From Flavipsychrobacter sp. (GTDB taxonomy: Bacteria > Bacteroidota > Bacteroidia > Chitinophagales > Chitinophagaceae): 64,000 nt of DNA. Both the position numbers and the translations under genes were made by a program. Below the pieces are notes generated by a model. It searched no databases, was not told where the DNA came from, and saw only the letters and a list, made by a program, of their open reading frames with translations. Position 1 is the first letter of the stretch. Each line of letters opens with the position of its first letter. The stretch lies in contig JAEUVF010000012.1 of NCBI GenBank assembly GCA_016787265.1, positions 62,001-126,000 of the forward strand, given 5' to 3'. Below are positions 52,424 to 61,132 of the stretch, piece after piece.

Positions 52424-54691
52424 ATGCGAAAATTAGTATTCATTCTGCTCTGCCTGCCTCTCGGCTTACTGGCACAGCAGCCTACCAGCAATGAATTGGC
52501 CCGTTGGGAAAAACAGGCTGATAATACCACCATCATCCGCGATAAAATGGGCATTCCGCATATTTATGGAAAGTCGGATGCCGATGCTGTATTTGGATTG
52601 CTCTACACCCAATGCGAAGATGATTTTGCCCGGGTCGAAATGAATTACATTGAAAAACTGGGGCGACTGGCAGAGGTACAGGGTGAGAGCAAACTCTATG
52701 ATGATCTCTTAATCCGACTGGTGATTGATGCCGAAGCCGCTCAACGTGATTATGCGAAAGCACCGGCCTGGTTGAAAAAACTCTGTGTCGCGTTTGCGGA
52801 TGGGATCAACTATTATCTCTATAAAAACCCCCAGGTAAAACCGGCCCTGCTGACACGCTTTGAACCCTGGTTCCCCATGTTGTGGACGGATGGCAGTATT
52901 GGTGCGATCACTACGGCTGATATCACGCTGAAAGAGCTGGCCAGCTTTTACGGTGATGCATCTCCGTTAGTTGCAGTTGAAACAAAGAACCATCAGGTTC
53001 AAAAATCCGGACCATTGCTCACTGCAACTAGAAGTAAAGATATTTCGGGGTCTGCACTTGAACCATTCGAAGAACCTCTTCCTACCGGCTCCAATGGCTT
53101 TGCTATTGCACCTGCAAAATCTGCCAGTGGCAAAGCAATGCTCTATATCAATCCGCATGTGAGTTTTTATTTCCGTCCCGAAGTGCATATGATTTCCGAA
53201 GAAGGATTGAATGCTTATGGGGCAGTTACATGGGGACAGTTTTTCATCTACCAGGGCTTTAATGAATACGCGGGCTGGATGCATACTTCCTGTTATGTGG
53301 ATGCCGCGGATTCCTATATTGAACAAGTGGAAAAGCGTCCGTATGGATATGCGTACCGCTATGAGGGAAAACTTCGTCCCCTTAAAAGCAAACTGATTAC
53401 CATTCGTTATAATACAGCTGGGGGATCAGCAGAAAAAAACATCACAGCCTACTTCACGCATCATGGTCCCATTATGGCGAAGCGCAACAACCAGCTCCTT
53501 AGCATGAAAGCAGATAACCGCCTGCTGGAAGGCGTGATTCAATGCTGGCAACGAACCAAGGTGAAGGGACTAAAAGATTTTACCAAAACACTGGATCTGA
53601 AAGGAAATCTCTCCAACAGTACGGTTTATGCTGATCGGGAGGGGAATATCGCTTACTGGCATGGGAACCGCATTCCTAAAAGAGATTCTGCTATCGACTG
53701 GACACAACCTGTTGATGGTACCACCAAAGCAACCGAATGGAAAGGATATCATTCCATCAATGAAACCGTGCACATGGTGAACCCTTCGAATGGATGGCTG
53801 CAACACTGTAACAGCACTGCTTTCCAGGTTGCAGGAACCAATAGTCCGGATCCGGCACGCTTCCCTGCCTACATGGCTCCCGATGGTGATAATTTTCGTG
53901 GAGTCAATGCCGTTAGGGTGCTTTCCAATATTGATAAATTGGATCTGGATGCACTCATCAAAGCAGGTTATGATCTTCGTCTCGCTGCATTTGAGGAACT
54001 GATCCCGGAGTTGGTGAAGGCATTTGATGGGCAGCTGAAACCCACCGATACCTTATATGCCTGGCTGGCCGGACCAATAGCTGTCTTGCGCAATTGGAAT
54101 TACCAGGTGGATACTGCATCAATTGCTACAACGCTGGCTGTAGAATGGGGACAGCGATTGCTGCCTTCCATCATGCGTGCAGGTCCTCAGGATGGCAAAC
54201 CTCTGGACCTGGTACAAAAGACCCGTGCCTATATTTCGAATAGCCCTCAGCGTGAGATGCTGCAGGCGCTCTATATGACACTGCAGGATCTCCAGCAGCG
54301 ATACGGTAAATGGCAGCTCGCCTGGGGTACCATCAATCGCTTCCAGCGCATTTCCCCTGCGATCGATTTACAGTTTGATGATAGCAAAACCAGTTTCCCG
54401 GTTGCCTTTGCTTCCGGAACCTGGGGGATGTTGCCATCTTATAATAGCCGGGTTTTCCCGGGCACCCGGAACCGTTACGGGATCCATGGCAACAGTTTTA
54501 TCTGTGCTGTGGAGTTTGGTGAGAAAGTGCGCGCGAAAGCCCTGCTTGCAGGTGGCCAAAGTGGTGATCCAGGCTCCCCGCATTTCAGCGACCAGGTGGA
54601 AGCTTACAGCAAGGGCCAGTTCCGTGAAGTGTTGTTCTACAAGGAAGATGTGCTGCAGAATGCGGAACGGACCTATAAACCGGGCAGGTAA
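52424..54691 (+). CDS. Penicillin acylase family (Ntn) hydrolase, exported
   Basis: 755 aa, signal peptide MRKLVFILLCLPLGLLAQQ. Ntn-hydrolase of the penicillin/acyl-homoserine-lactone acylase family: alpha chain with TTIIRDKMGIPHIYGKSDAD, autocleavage site at Gly222-Ser223 (PTGSNGFAIAP) giving the N-terminal Ser nucleophile, GYTGWMH-like EYAGWMHTSC, YADREGNIAYWHGNRIP, and GQSGDPGSPHFSDQ near the end. Cleaves an amide in the periplasm; substrate could be an acyl-amino compound, which would fit the amino-sugar operon. Stop is directly followed by a palindromic repeat. Confidence 0.9.
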   Translation: MRKLVFILLCLPLGLLAQQPTSNELARWEKQADNTTIIRDKMGIPHIYGKSDADAVFGLLYTQCEDDFARVEMNYIEKLGRLAEVQGESKLYDDLLIRLVIDAEAAQRDYAKAPAWLKKLCVAFADGINYYLYKNPQVKPALLTRFEPWFPMLWTDGSIGAITTADITLKELASFYGDASPLVAVETKNHQVQKSGPLLTATRSKDISGSALEPFEEPLPTGSNGFAIAPAKSASGKAMLYINPHVSFYFRPEVHMISEEGLNAYGAVTWGQFFIYQGFNEYAGWMHTSCYVDAADSYIEQVEKRPYGYAYRYEGKLRPLKSKLITIRYNTAGGSAEKNITAYFTHHGPIMAKRNNQLLSMKADNRLLEGVIQCWQRTKVKGLKDFTKTLDLKGNLSNSTVYADREGNIAYWHGNRIPKRDSAIDWTQPVDGTTKATEWKGYHSINETVHMVNPSNGWLQHCNSTAFQVAGTNSPDPARFPAYMAPDGDNFRGVNAVRVLSNIDKLDLDALIKAGYDLRLAAFEELIPELVKAFDGQLKPTDTLYAWLAGPIAVLRNWNYQVDTASIATTLAVEWGQRLLPSIMRAGPQDGKPLDLVQKTRAYISNSPQREMLQALYMTLQDLQQRYGKWQLAWGTINRFQRISPAIDLQFDDSKTSFPVAFASGTWGMLPSYNSRVFPGTRNRYGIHGNSFICAVEFGEKVRAKALLAGGQSGDPGSPHFSDQVEAYSKGQFREVLFYKEDVLQNAERTYKPGR

Positions 54692-54736
54692 CTCACCGGT
54701 CGGGTGCCACCGGTCGGGTGGCACCCGACCGGTGAG
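54692..54736. repeat. CACCGGTCGGGTG palindromic repeat, locus 2
   Basis: Begins one base after the TAA of the acylase gene. Perfect 20-bp inverted repeat (54692-54711 with 54717-54736, loop GGTCG). It holds three copies of CACCGGTCGGGTG: 54694-54706, 54708-54720 and, reversed, 54722-54734. The same 13-mer and the same GGTCG loop occur at 40825. T run absent (next Ts are 30 bp on). Confidence 0.85.
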
Positions 54737-54807
54737 AAGGGATAAGGCTAAAAATAAATTTAGACTCATCTAATTTTTTTGATGGATTTGGATTATTTTT
54801 ATTCACC

Positions 54808-55632
54808 ATGAAGCAACTGGAACAATTCCTAACCGAAATCGGGCCTGTATGGGCGGCCCTAATTGCAACTACTTTTACCTGGCTGGTGACTGCCGCCGGC
54901 GCCTCCCTGGTATTCTTTTTCAAAACGATCAAACGCAGTGTATTTGATGCCATGCTTGGCTTTACAGGCGGGGTGATGGTAGCCGCCAGTTTCTGGTCGC
55001 TCCTGGCACCCAGCATTGAATATTCGGAAAAACTCTACCCCGATTTTCCCTGGATGCCCGCCGCGGTGGGTTTCCTGGTGGGCGCGCTGTTCATCTTTTC
55101 TCTCGATAAGTTCATGCCCCACCTCCATATTAATTTTGGAGAAGATGAATCCGAGGGGATGAAAACCAAATGGCATAAAACCACCCTGCTGTTATTGGCC
55201 ATCACGTTGCATAATATCCCGGAAGGCCTCGCGGTTGGTGTACTCTTTGGCGCAGCCTCTATTGGCGCCGGGGAACAACTGATTCCCGCTGCCATCGCCC
55301 TGGCTTTTGGTATCGGATTGCAGAACTTCCCCGAAGGGATGGCAGTTGCTATGCCACTGCGCAGACATGGCGTAAGCAGAGCCAAGAGTTTCTGGTACGG
55401 TCAGCTCTCCGCGATCGTTGAACCGGTTGCCGGCGTATTGGGAGCTGTGGCCGTGATTTACATGGAACCTGTGTTACCCTTCGCCCTCGCCTTCGCTGCC
55501 GGCGCCATGATCTACGTGGTGGTGGAAGAAGTGATCCCTGAAACCCAACGGGATAAATTCACTGATGTTGCAGTTCTCGGGTTTATTGGGGGCTTTGTTG
55601 TGATGATGGTGCTGGATGTGGCCCTTGGGTAA
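54808..55632 (+). CDS. ZIP family divalent metal transporter
   Basis: 274 aa, eight TM segments. ZIP motifs: HNIPEGLAVGVLFGAA in TM4 and QNFPEGMAVAMPLRRHGVS in TM5, with a short His/Asp/Glu loop (DKFMPHLHINFGEDESEGMK) before TM4 that may bind metal. GufA-type subfamily; imports zinc or iron across the inner membrane. Starts 71 bp after the palindrome at 54692-54736. Confidence 0.92.
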   Translation: MKQLEQFLTEIGPVWAALIATTFTWLVTAAGASLVFFFKTIKRSVFDAMLGFTGGVMVAASFWSLLAPSIEYSEKLYPDFPWMPAAVGFLVGALFIFSLDKFMPHLHINFGEDESEGMKTKWHKTTLLLLAITLHNIPEGLAVGVLFGAASIGAGEQLIPAAIALAFGIGLQNFPEGMAVAMPLRRHGVSRAKSFWYGQLSAIVEPVAGVLGAVAVIYMEPVLPFALAFAAGAMIYVVVEEVIPETQRDKFTDVAVLGFIGGFVVMMVLDVALG

Positions 55633-55688
55633 CATTTATCACGCACCCGCGACTCCCAATTCCTGAACTTTGGTTAAATTCAGTTGCT

Positions 55689-55910
55689 ATGATCAAATCT
55701 TTTATTCAAAGAAACAAGCTGATGTTATTGGGAGTTCTCCTGGGAGGAATCGCAGGATATCTCTACTATCACTTTATCGGATGTGTGACCGGCACCTGCG
55801 CCATCACTTCCAAACCAGTGAACAGTACAGTTTATTTTGCAGTGATGGGAGGGTTGGGCTTTAGCATGTTAAAACGTGAAAAGTCAAAGGTGAAAGGTGA
55901 AAGACCGTGA
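55689..55910 (+). CDS. DUF6132 family small membrane protein
   Basis: 73 aa. LMLLGVLLGGIAGYLYYHFIGCVTGTCAITSKPVNST is the DUF6132 signature (a Cys-Val-Thr-Gly-Thr-Cys pair between two TM segments), sometimes next to sulfur or rhodanese genes; here a DsrE-like gene follows. The last ~12 residues (KREKSKVKGERP) and the stop codon come from a GTGAAAG-type repeat, so the original C-terminus has been replaced or extended. Confidence 0.82.
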   Translation: MIKSFIQRNKLMLLGVLLGGIAGYLYYHFIGCVTGTCAITSKPVNSTVYFAVMGGLGFSMLKREKSKVKGERP

Positions 55911-55930
55911 AAGGTGAAAAGTGAAAAGTG
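55876..55930. repeat. GTGAAAG heptamer-type repeat, locus 2
   Basis: GTGAAAAGTC, AAAGGTGAAAGGTGAAAG, CCGTGAAAGGTG, AAAAGTGAAAAGTG: six or more units with small variations, covering the 3' end of the DUF6132 gene and its downstream spacer. Confidence 0.75.
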
Positions 55931-55977
55931 AGAAAGACGCACCACCGAAAGAATAACCACTGAAACAACCACTAAGT

Positions 55978-56394
55978 ATGAAACAAATCACGATACTGGC
56001 ATTCCTGCTGCTATCTGTTTTTACGGGTGCAATTGCACAAACGGGAGAGCCGAAGCATAAGCTGGTGATGCAGTTAAACAGCAATGATACCCTCATCTGG
56101 AAGGGACTCATGAACAACCTTAAAAACCTCAAGGCAGGTTGGGGTGATTCGGTGAAAGTGGAAGTAGTGGTGCATGGTCCGGGTGTTCAGTTTATGATGA
56201 AAGACAAAACCACCCAGGCCGATAAGATCGCGCACTTTAAAAAGATGGGCATTGAATTCGTCGTTTGCGAAAACACCCTACGTGAACGCAATGTCACCAA
56301 AGAACAACTCCTCCCCGAAGCCGGCTTCGTTAAAATGGGGGTAGGTGAAATAATTTTGAAGCAGGAGGCGGGCTGGAGCTATATAAAGCTGTGA
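55978..56394 (+). CDS. Periplasmic DsrE/F-like protein
   Basis: 138 aa, signal peptide MKQITILAFLLLSVFTGAIAQ. DsrE fold: KHKLVMQLNSNDTLIWKGLMNNLKNL, VKVEVVVHGPGVQFMM, and GIEFVVCENTLRERNV, which carries the conserved Cys of sulfur-relay members. End GVGEIILKQEAGWSYIKL is typical of the family. May handle persulfide sulfur in the periplasm. The stop TGA falls inside the first heptamer of a GTGAAAG repeat. Confidence 0.85.
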   Translation: MKQITILAFLLLSVFTGAIAQTGEPKHKLVMQLNSNDTLIWKGLMNNLKNLKAGWGDSVKVEVVVHGPGVQFMMKDKTTQADKIAHFKKMGIEFVVCENTLRERNVTKEQLLPEAGFVKMGVGEIILKQEAGWSYIKL

Positions 56395-56449
56395 AAGGTG
56401 AAAGGTGAAAGGTGAAAGATTGTCAAAGGTTTCACCTTTCACCTTTCAC
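56391..56449. repeat. Inverted GTGAAAG heptamer repeat joining two convergent genes
   Basis: Four GTGAAAG heptamers (56391-56418) face three (C)TTTCAC units (56430-56449), giving a 20-bp perfect inverted repeat with a 12-nt loop. The stop of the plus-strand gene (56392-56394) lies in the left arm; the stop and last four codons of the minus-strand gene lie in the right arm. Confidence 0.85.
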
Positions 56450-57277
56450 GTCCTTGAACGTATCCCCCTGCCTGATATCCCCCGACTCATACCCTCTCTT
56501 AAACCAGTACATCCGTTGCTCCGATGTACCATGTGTAAAGGACTCCGGAACAATATAACCCTGGGCCTGTTTCTGTAACCGGTCATCTCCTATCGCATTC
56601 GCAGCCCGCATGGCTTCCTCAATATCATTGGCATCCAGCAGGTTCTTATTTGCAGTATGATGCGCCCATACACCCGCCAAAAAATCAGCCTGTAATTCCA
56701 GCATCACGGAATACTTGTTGTACTCCTCCTGGCTCACCTGCTGACGGATCTGCGCAAGTTTCTGTGTAGTTCCCAATAAGGTCTGAATATGATGGCCCAC
56801 TTCATGCGATACCACATAAGCCATTGCAAAATCACCTGGCGCCCCAAAGCGCTGGGAGAGCTCATCGTAGAAGGAGAGATCAATGTATAATTTCTGATCA
56901 CCCGGACAATAAAAAGGTCCACTCGCGGCACTCGCAGAACCACAGGCCGATTGCACGGCACCACTAAAGAGCACCAGCGTGGGTTCCTGGTACTGTGATC
57001 CATTTTCAGCAAACACTTTATTCCACACATCCTCCGTTTCTGCAAGCACCACTTTCACGAAACTAGCCAGTTCATCCTCCCGGGCCTTAGCCTCCGCACT
57101 CATCGGCGCATTACTGCCTCCTGGTGTCTGCAGTTGCGATACATCTACATCGCCCCCCAAAAACAGATTGAACAGCAATGCAATAATGCCCAGGATGCCA
57201 CCGCCTATAGCTACAGGTCCGGCCATGCTGCGACGATCTTCTACATTTCCGCTTTCGCGTCTTCCTTGCCAGCGCAT
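56432..57277 (-). CDS. ypfJ-like: YpfJ-like neutral zinc metallopeptidase
   Basis: 281 aa, ATG at 57277. Short cytoplasmic N-terminus, one TM segment (VAIGGGILGIIALLFNLFLG), then the zinc-peptidase domain with GPFYCPGDQKLYIDLSFYDEL and HEVGHHIQTLLG (HExxH). ELQADFLAGVWAHH and SFTHGTSEQRMYWFKRGYESG follow, all hallmarks of the UPF0164/YpfJ family. Physiological substrate unknown. The last residues (VKGER) are encoded by the GTGAAAG repeat. Confidence 0.92.
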   Translation of the reverse strand: MRWQGRRESGNVEDRRSMAGPVAIGGGILGIIALLFNLFLGGDVDVSQLQTPGGSNAPMSAEAKAREDELASFVKVVLAETEDVWNKVFAENGSQYQEPTLVLFSGAVQSACGSASAASGPFYCPGDQKLYIDLSFYDELSQRFGAPGDFAMAYVVSHEVGHHIQTLLGTTQKLAQIRQQVSQEEYNKYSVMLELQADFLAGVWAHHTANKNLLDANDIEEAMRAANAIGDDRLQKQAQGYIVPESFTHGTSEQRMYWFKRGYESGDIRQGDTFKDVKGER

Positions 57278-57411
57278 AATTAGTATTTGTTAACAAATTA
57301 AGGAGAAAAGGCATACGATCTTTGGAAGCAGTTTGAATATTTTATGAAGCAATTCTGCTAACTCATTTGATTACATTTAAATATTTTTAGCACTTTTTAG
57401 AAAGAACCAAC

Positions 57412-59694
57412 ATGAAACGACTGAAATGGTGTTTTGTCCTGTCGATGAGCCTGATTACATCGATTGCTACCGCCCAGACCCTTCAACCTGTAGATTATGT
57501 GAACCCCCTGATGGGCACCCAATCATTGTTCAGCCTCTCCAACGGGAATACCTATCCCGCTATCGCACGTCCCTGGGGCATGAATTTCTGGACCCCCCAA
57601 ACCGGTAAAATGGGCGATGGCTGGGCCTATGTGTATACGGCTGACAAGATCCGTGGTTTCAAACAAACCCACCAGCCTTCTCCCTGGATGAACGATTATG
57701 GTCAGTTTGCCATCATGCCGGTTACCGGTTCATTGGTGTTTGATCAGAATAAAAGAGCCAGCTGGTTCTCCCATAAGGCTGAAACCGTATCACCCGATTA
57801 TTACAGTGTGTACCTGGCGGATTATGATGTAACCACCGAAATCACAGCCACCGAAAGAGCTGCACAGTTTCGTTTCACCTTTCCTAAATCAGATAGCTCC
57901 TTCCTCGTGATTGATGCGTTTGATAAAGGATCTTATGTAAAAATTCTTCCCAACGAAAAAAGAATCATCGGTTATACTACCAAAAACAGTGGGGGAGTAC
58001 CCGCTAATTTTAAGAACTACTTTGTGCTCGAGTTCGATCAACCCTTCACGTTAGCTTATACCTGGCACGATTCGGTGCTGGTGAAAGATCAACTTGAAAT
58101 GAAAGCCAATCATGCCGGTGCGGTAGTTGGTTTCAAAACCGTAAAGGGACAAAAAATCAATCTGAAAGTTGCTTCTTCTTTCATCAGTGATGAACAGGCC
58201 CTTCTCAACCTGCAGCGTGAAGTTGGAAAGGATTCCTTTGATCAAACCCGCCAGTCATCCCGCAAAATCTGGAATGAAACCCTCGGCAAAGTAAAAGCAG
58301 AAGGTGGTACAGATGAACAACTTCGCACTTTTTACTCCTGTTTGTATCGCACGGTTTGTTTCCCGCAGAAACATTATGAATACGATGCCAATAACAAAAT
58401 CGTGCATTACAGTCCGTATAATGGAGAAGTATTACCAGGCTACATGTATGCCGGTACCGGTTTCTGGGATACTTTCCGCGCACTGTATCCACTGCTGAAT
58501 CTGCTTTATCCTTCTATCAATAAAGAAATGCAGGAGGGACTCATCAACGATTTCAAAGAAGGTGGTTTTCTTCCTGAGTGGAGTAGTCCGGGTTTCAGAA
58601 ATGTAATGGTGGGCAACAACTCTGCTTCTGTAGTTTCGGATGCTTACATGAAAGGACTTCGTGGCTACGATATCAATAAATTATACGAAGCACTTTTACA
58701 TGGTGCGAACAATGAAGGTCCGCTCGATGCAGTTGGGAGAAAGGGTGTGAGCTATTACAATGAACTCGGTTATGTTCCCTATGATGTAAAGATCAATGAG
58801 AATGCAGCCCGCACACTGGAATATGCTTACGATGATTTCACCATCTGGCAACTTGCCAAAGCATTGAATCGTCCAAAAGAAGAAATCGCTCTGTATGAAA
58901 AGCGCATGCTGAATTATCGCAATCTCTTTGATCCCGAAACCAAACTGATGCGCGGTAAAAACAAGGATGGCAAATTCCAGTCGCCTTTCAATCCCTTAAA
59001 ATGGGGCGATGCGTTCACCGAAGGCAATAGCTGGCATTATAGCTGGAGTGTGTTTCATGATATACAGGGACTCATCAACCTCATGGGAGGTGCCAATACC
59101 TTTGTCAATATGCTTGACTCCGTATTTGTGATGCCACCCCTGTTTGATGATAGTTACTATGGATTTCCGATTCACGAGATACGTGAAATGCAGATCATGA
59201 ACATGGGACAGTATGCACATGGTAACCAGCCCATCCAGCATATGCCTTATCTCTACAATTATGCCGGTCAGCCCTGGAAAACACAATACTGGGTGCGTGA
59301 AGTAATGAACCGCATGTACAAACCAACTCCGGATGGTTATTGCGGTGATGAAGACAATGGTCAGACCTCCGCCTGGTATGTTTTCTCCGCGATGGGATTT
59401 TATCCTGTTTGTCCGGGTACTGATCAATATGTATTGGGAACTCCCTTGTTTAAAAAGATGACCCTTCAGTTGGAAAATGGAAAGCAGGTAACCATACAGG
59501 CGCCAACCAATTCGGCTTCGAATATCTATGTTCGTGAGATCAAATGGAATGGATTAATCAACCCAAATACCTATTTGAAGCATGGTGATCTCCTGAAAGG
59601 AGGAGCACTGCAGTTCAGCATGCAGGCCACACCGGATAAAAAAAGAGGAACGGATAAAAAGACCTTCCCGTATTCTTACTCTTCAACTAAATAA
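57412..59694 (+). CDS. GH92 exo-alpha-mannosidase, secreted
   Basis: 760 aa, signal peptide MKRLKWCFVLSMSLITSIATAQ. Calcium-dependent inverting alpha-mannosidase family GH92: VDYVNPLMGTQSLFSLSNGNTYP start, then GDGWAYVYTADKIRGFKQTHQPSPWM. The helical domain has GTGFWDTFRALYPLLNLLYP (~residue 347), EGNSWHYSWSVFHDIQGLI, and the end motif DEDNGQTSAWYVFSAMGFYPVCPGTDQYVLGTP (~645). Trims terminal mannose from N-glycans or yeast-type mannan. GH125 follows after 2 bp, so both are one operon. Confidence 0.95.
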   Translation: MKRLKWCFVLSMSLITSIATAQTLQPVDYVNPLMGTQSLFSLSNGNTYPAIARPWGMNFWTPQTGKMGDGWAYVYTADKIRGFKQTHQPSPWMNDYGQFAIMPVTGSLVFDQNKRASWFSHKAETVSPDYYSVYLADYDVTTEITATERAAQFRFTFPKSDSSFLVIDAFDKGSYVKILPNEKRIIGYTTKNSGGVPANFKNYFVLEFDQPFTLAYTWHDSVLVKDQLEMKANHAGAVVGFKTVKGQKINLKVASSFISDEQALLNLQREVGKDSFDQTRQSSRKIWNETLGKVKAEGGTDEQLRTFYSCLYRTVCFPQKHYEYDANNKIVHYSPYNGEVLPGYMYAGTGFWDTFRALYPLLNLLYPSINKEMQEGLINDFKEGGFLPEWSSPGFRNVMVGNNSASVVSDAYMKGLRGYDINKLYEALLHGANNEGPLDAVGRKGVSYYNELGYVPYDVKINENAARTLEYAYDDFTIWQLAKALNRPKEEIALYEKRMLNYRNLFDPETKLMRGKNKDGKFQSPFNPLKWGDAFTEGNSWHYSWSVFHDIQGLINLMGGANTFVNMLDSVFVMPPLFDDSYYGFPIHEIREMQIMNMGQYAHGNQPIQHMPYLYNYAGQPWKTQYWVREVMNRMYKPTPDGYCGDEDNGQTSAWYVFSAMGFYPVCPGTDQYVLGTPLFKKMTLQLENGKQVTIQAPTNSASNIYVREIKWNGLINPNTYLKHGDLLKGGALQFSMQATPDKKRGTDKKTFPYSYSSTK

Positions 59695-59696
59695 CC

Positions 59697-61130
59697 ATGG
59701 CAAGCAGAAGAAAATTCATACAACAGAGCGCGGTAGCCGCAGCAGGATGGGCGCTCCTGCCTTCCACCAGTTGGGCAATTGGTAGTAATGGATTTGAAAG
59801 CAAACGGCCACCCTTAGCCGAACGCAATTTCACCAGTGAGGCAGTGGAAGCAACAATCCAGCGGGTGAAAAAACAGATTGCGGATCCCGAACTGGCCTGG
59901 TTGTTTGAGAACTGTTTTCCCAATACACTGGATACTACCGTTGAATTGGAAATGATCAATGGCAAGCCGGATACCTATGTAATCACCGGTGATATTGATG
60001 CCATGTGGCTGCGTGATAGCACCGCCCAGGTTTGGCCCTATCTGCCTTTAATCAAAGAAGATAAAAAATTACAGACTCTGATTGCCGGTGTGATCAACCG
60101 CCAGAAGCATTGCATCCAACTGGATCCTTATGCAAATGCATTTTACAAGGATGTAACCAAGGAGAGTGAGTGGAAATCCGATATCACGGCCATGAAACCG
60201 GGTATCCATGAACGTAAGTGGGAGATCGACAGTTTGTGTTACCCCATCCGCCTGGCTTATCATTACTGGAAACTAACCGGCGATACATCCGTTCTGGATG
60301 CGGAATGGGTGAATACCATCCGTCTCACCCTGAAAACTTTTAAAGAGCAGCAGCGCAAGAATGGTGATGGTCCTTATACTTTCCAGCGTACTACATCCTG
60401 GGCTACAGATGGAGTTCCACTCAGCGGTTATGGATACCCGGTAAAACCTGTCGGACTAATCTGCTCAACGTTTCGTCCCAGTGATGATGCTACCCTGTTT
60501 CAATTTCTGATCCCTTCCAATTTCTTTGCGGTAATCAGTTTGAAGCAGGCAGCAGAGATCCTGAACACCTTAAAGCTGGATGCAGGTTTGGCAGCAGAAT
60601 GTACGGCGCTTGCAACGGAAGTGGAGAAAGCCTTACAGCAATATGCAGTAGTGAGTCACCCGAAATTTGGAAAAGTATATGCGTTTGAAGTGAATGGATT
60701 TGGAAGTTTTCATTTGATGGATGATGCCAATGTGCCGAGTCTCTTATCGCTTCCTTACCTGGGTGCAGTGAAGCCGGGTGATCCGGTGTATGCAGCTACC
60801 CGCCGGTATATCTTATCAACCGAGAATCCTTTCTTCTTCAAGGGTAAGGCGGCAGAAGGAATTGGTGGTCCGCATGGCGGGAATCATACCATCTGGCCGA
60901 TGAGTATCATCATGCGCGGACTCACGTCCAGTGATCCGGCTGAAGTAAAAAAATGTTTGCAGATGTTGAAAGCAACGCATGCCAATACCGGTTTCATGCA
61001 TGAAGCTTTCCATAAAGATGACCCTACCAAATTCACACGCAAGTGGTTTGCCTGGGCGAATACACTTTTTGGAGAACTGGTATTGCATACGCATAAAAAA
61101 TACCCGGCTATTCTGGCTGCTAAACTCTAA
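59697..61130 (+). CDS. GH125 exo-alpha-1,6-mannosidase
   Basis: 477 aa; N-terminus MASRRKFIQQSAVAAAGWALL is Tat-like (RRKF). GH125: ITGDIDAMWLRDSTAQVWPY (~98-115), RTTSWATDGVPLSGYGYPVKPVGL, GGPHGGNHTIWPMSIIMRGL, and GFMHEAFHKDDPTKFTRKWFAWANTLFGEL (~430-460), which carries the catalytic Glu/Asp region. Removes alpha-1,6-linked mannose; paired with GH92 it can clear branched mannose structures. Confidence 0.95.
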   Translation: MASRRKFIQQSAVAAAGWALLPSTSWAIGSNGFESKRPPLAERNFTSEAVEATIQRVKKQIADPELAWLFENCFPNTLDTTVELEMINGKPDTYVITGDIDAMWLRDSTAQVWPYLPLIKEDKKLQTLIAGVINRQKHCIQLDPYANAFYKDVTKESEWKSDITAMKPGIHERKWEIDSLCYPIRLAYHYWKLTGDTSVLDAEWVNTIRLTLKTFKEQQRKNGDGPYTFQRTTSWATDGVPLSGYGYPVKPVGLICSTFRPSDDATLFQFLIPSNFFAVISLKQAAEILNTLKLDAGLAAECTALATEVEKALQQYAVVSHPKFGKVYAFEVNGFGSFHLMDDANVPSLLSLPYLGAVKPGDPVYAATRRYILSTENPFFFKGKAAEGIGGPHGGNHTIWPMSIIMRGLTSSDPAEVKKCLQMLKATHANTGFMHEAFHKDDPTKFTRKWFAWANTLFGELVLHTHKKYPAILAAKL

Positions 61131-61132
61131 CG

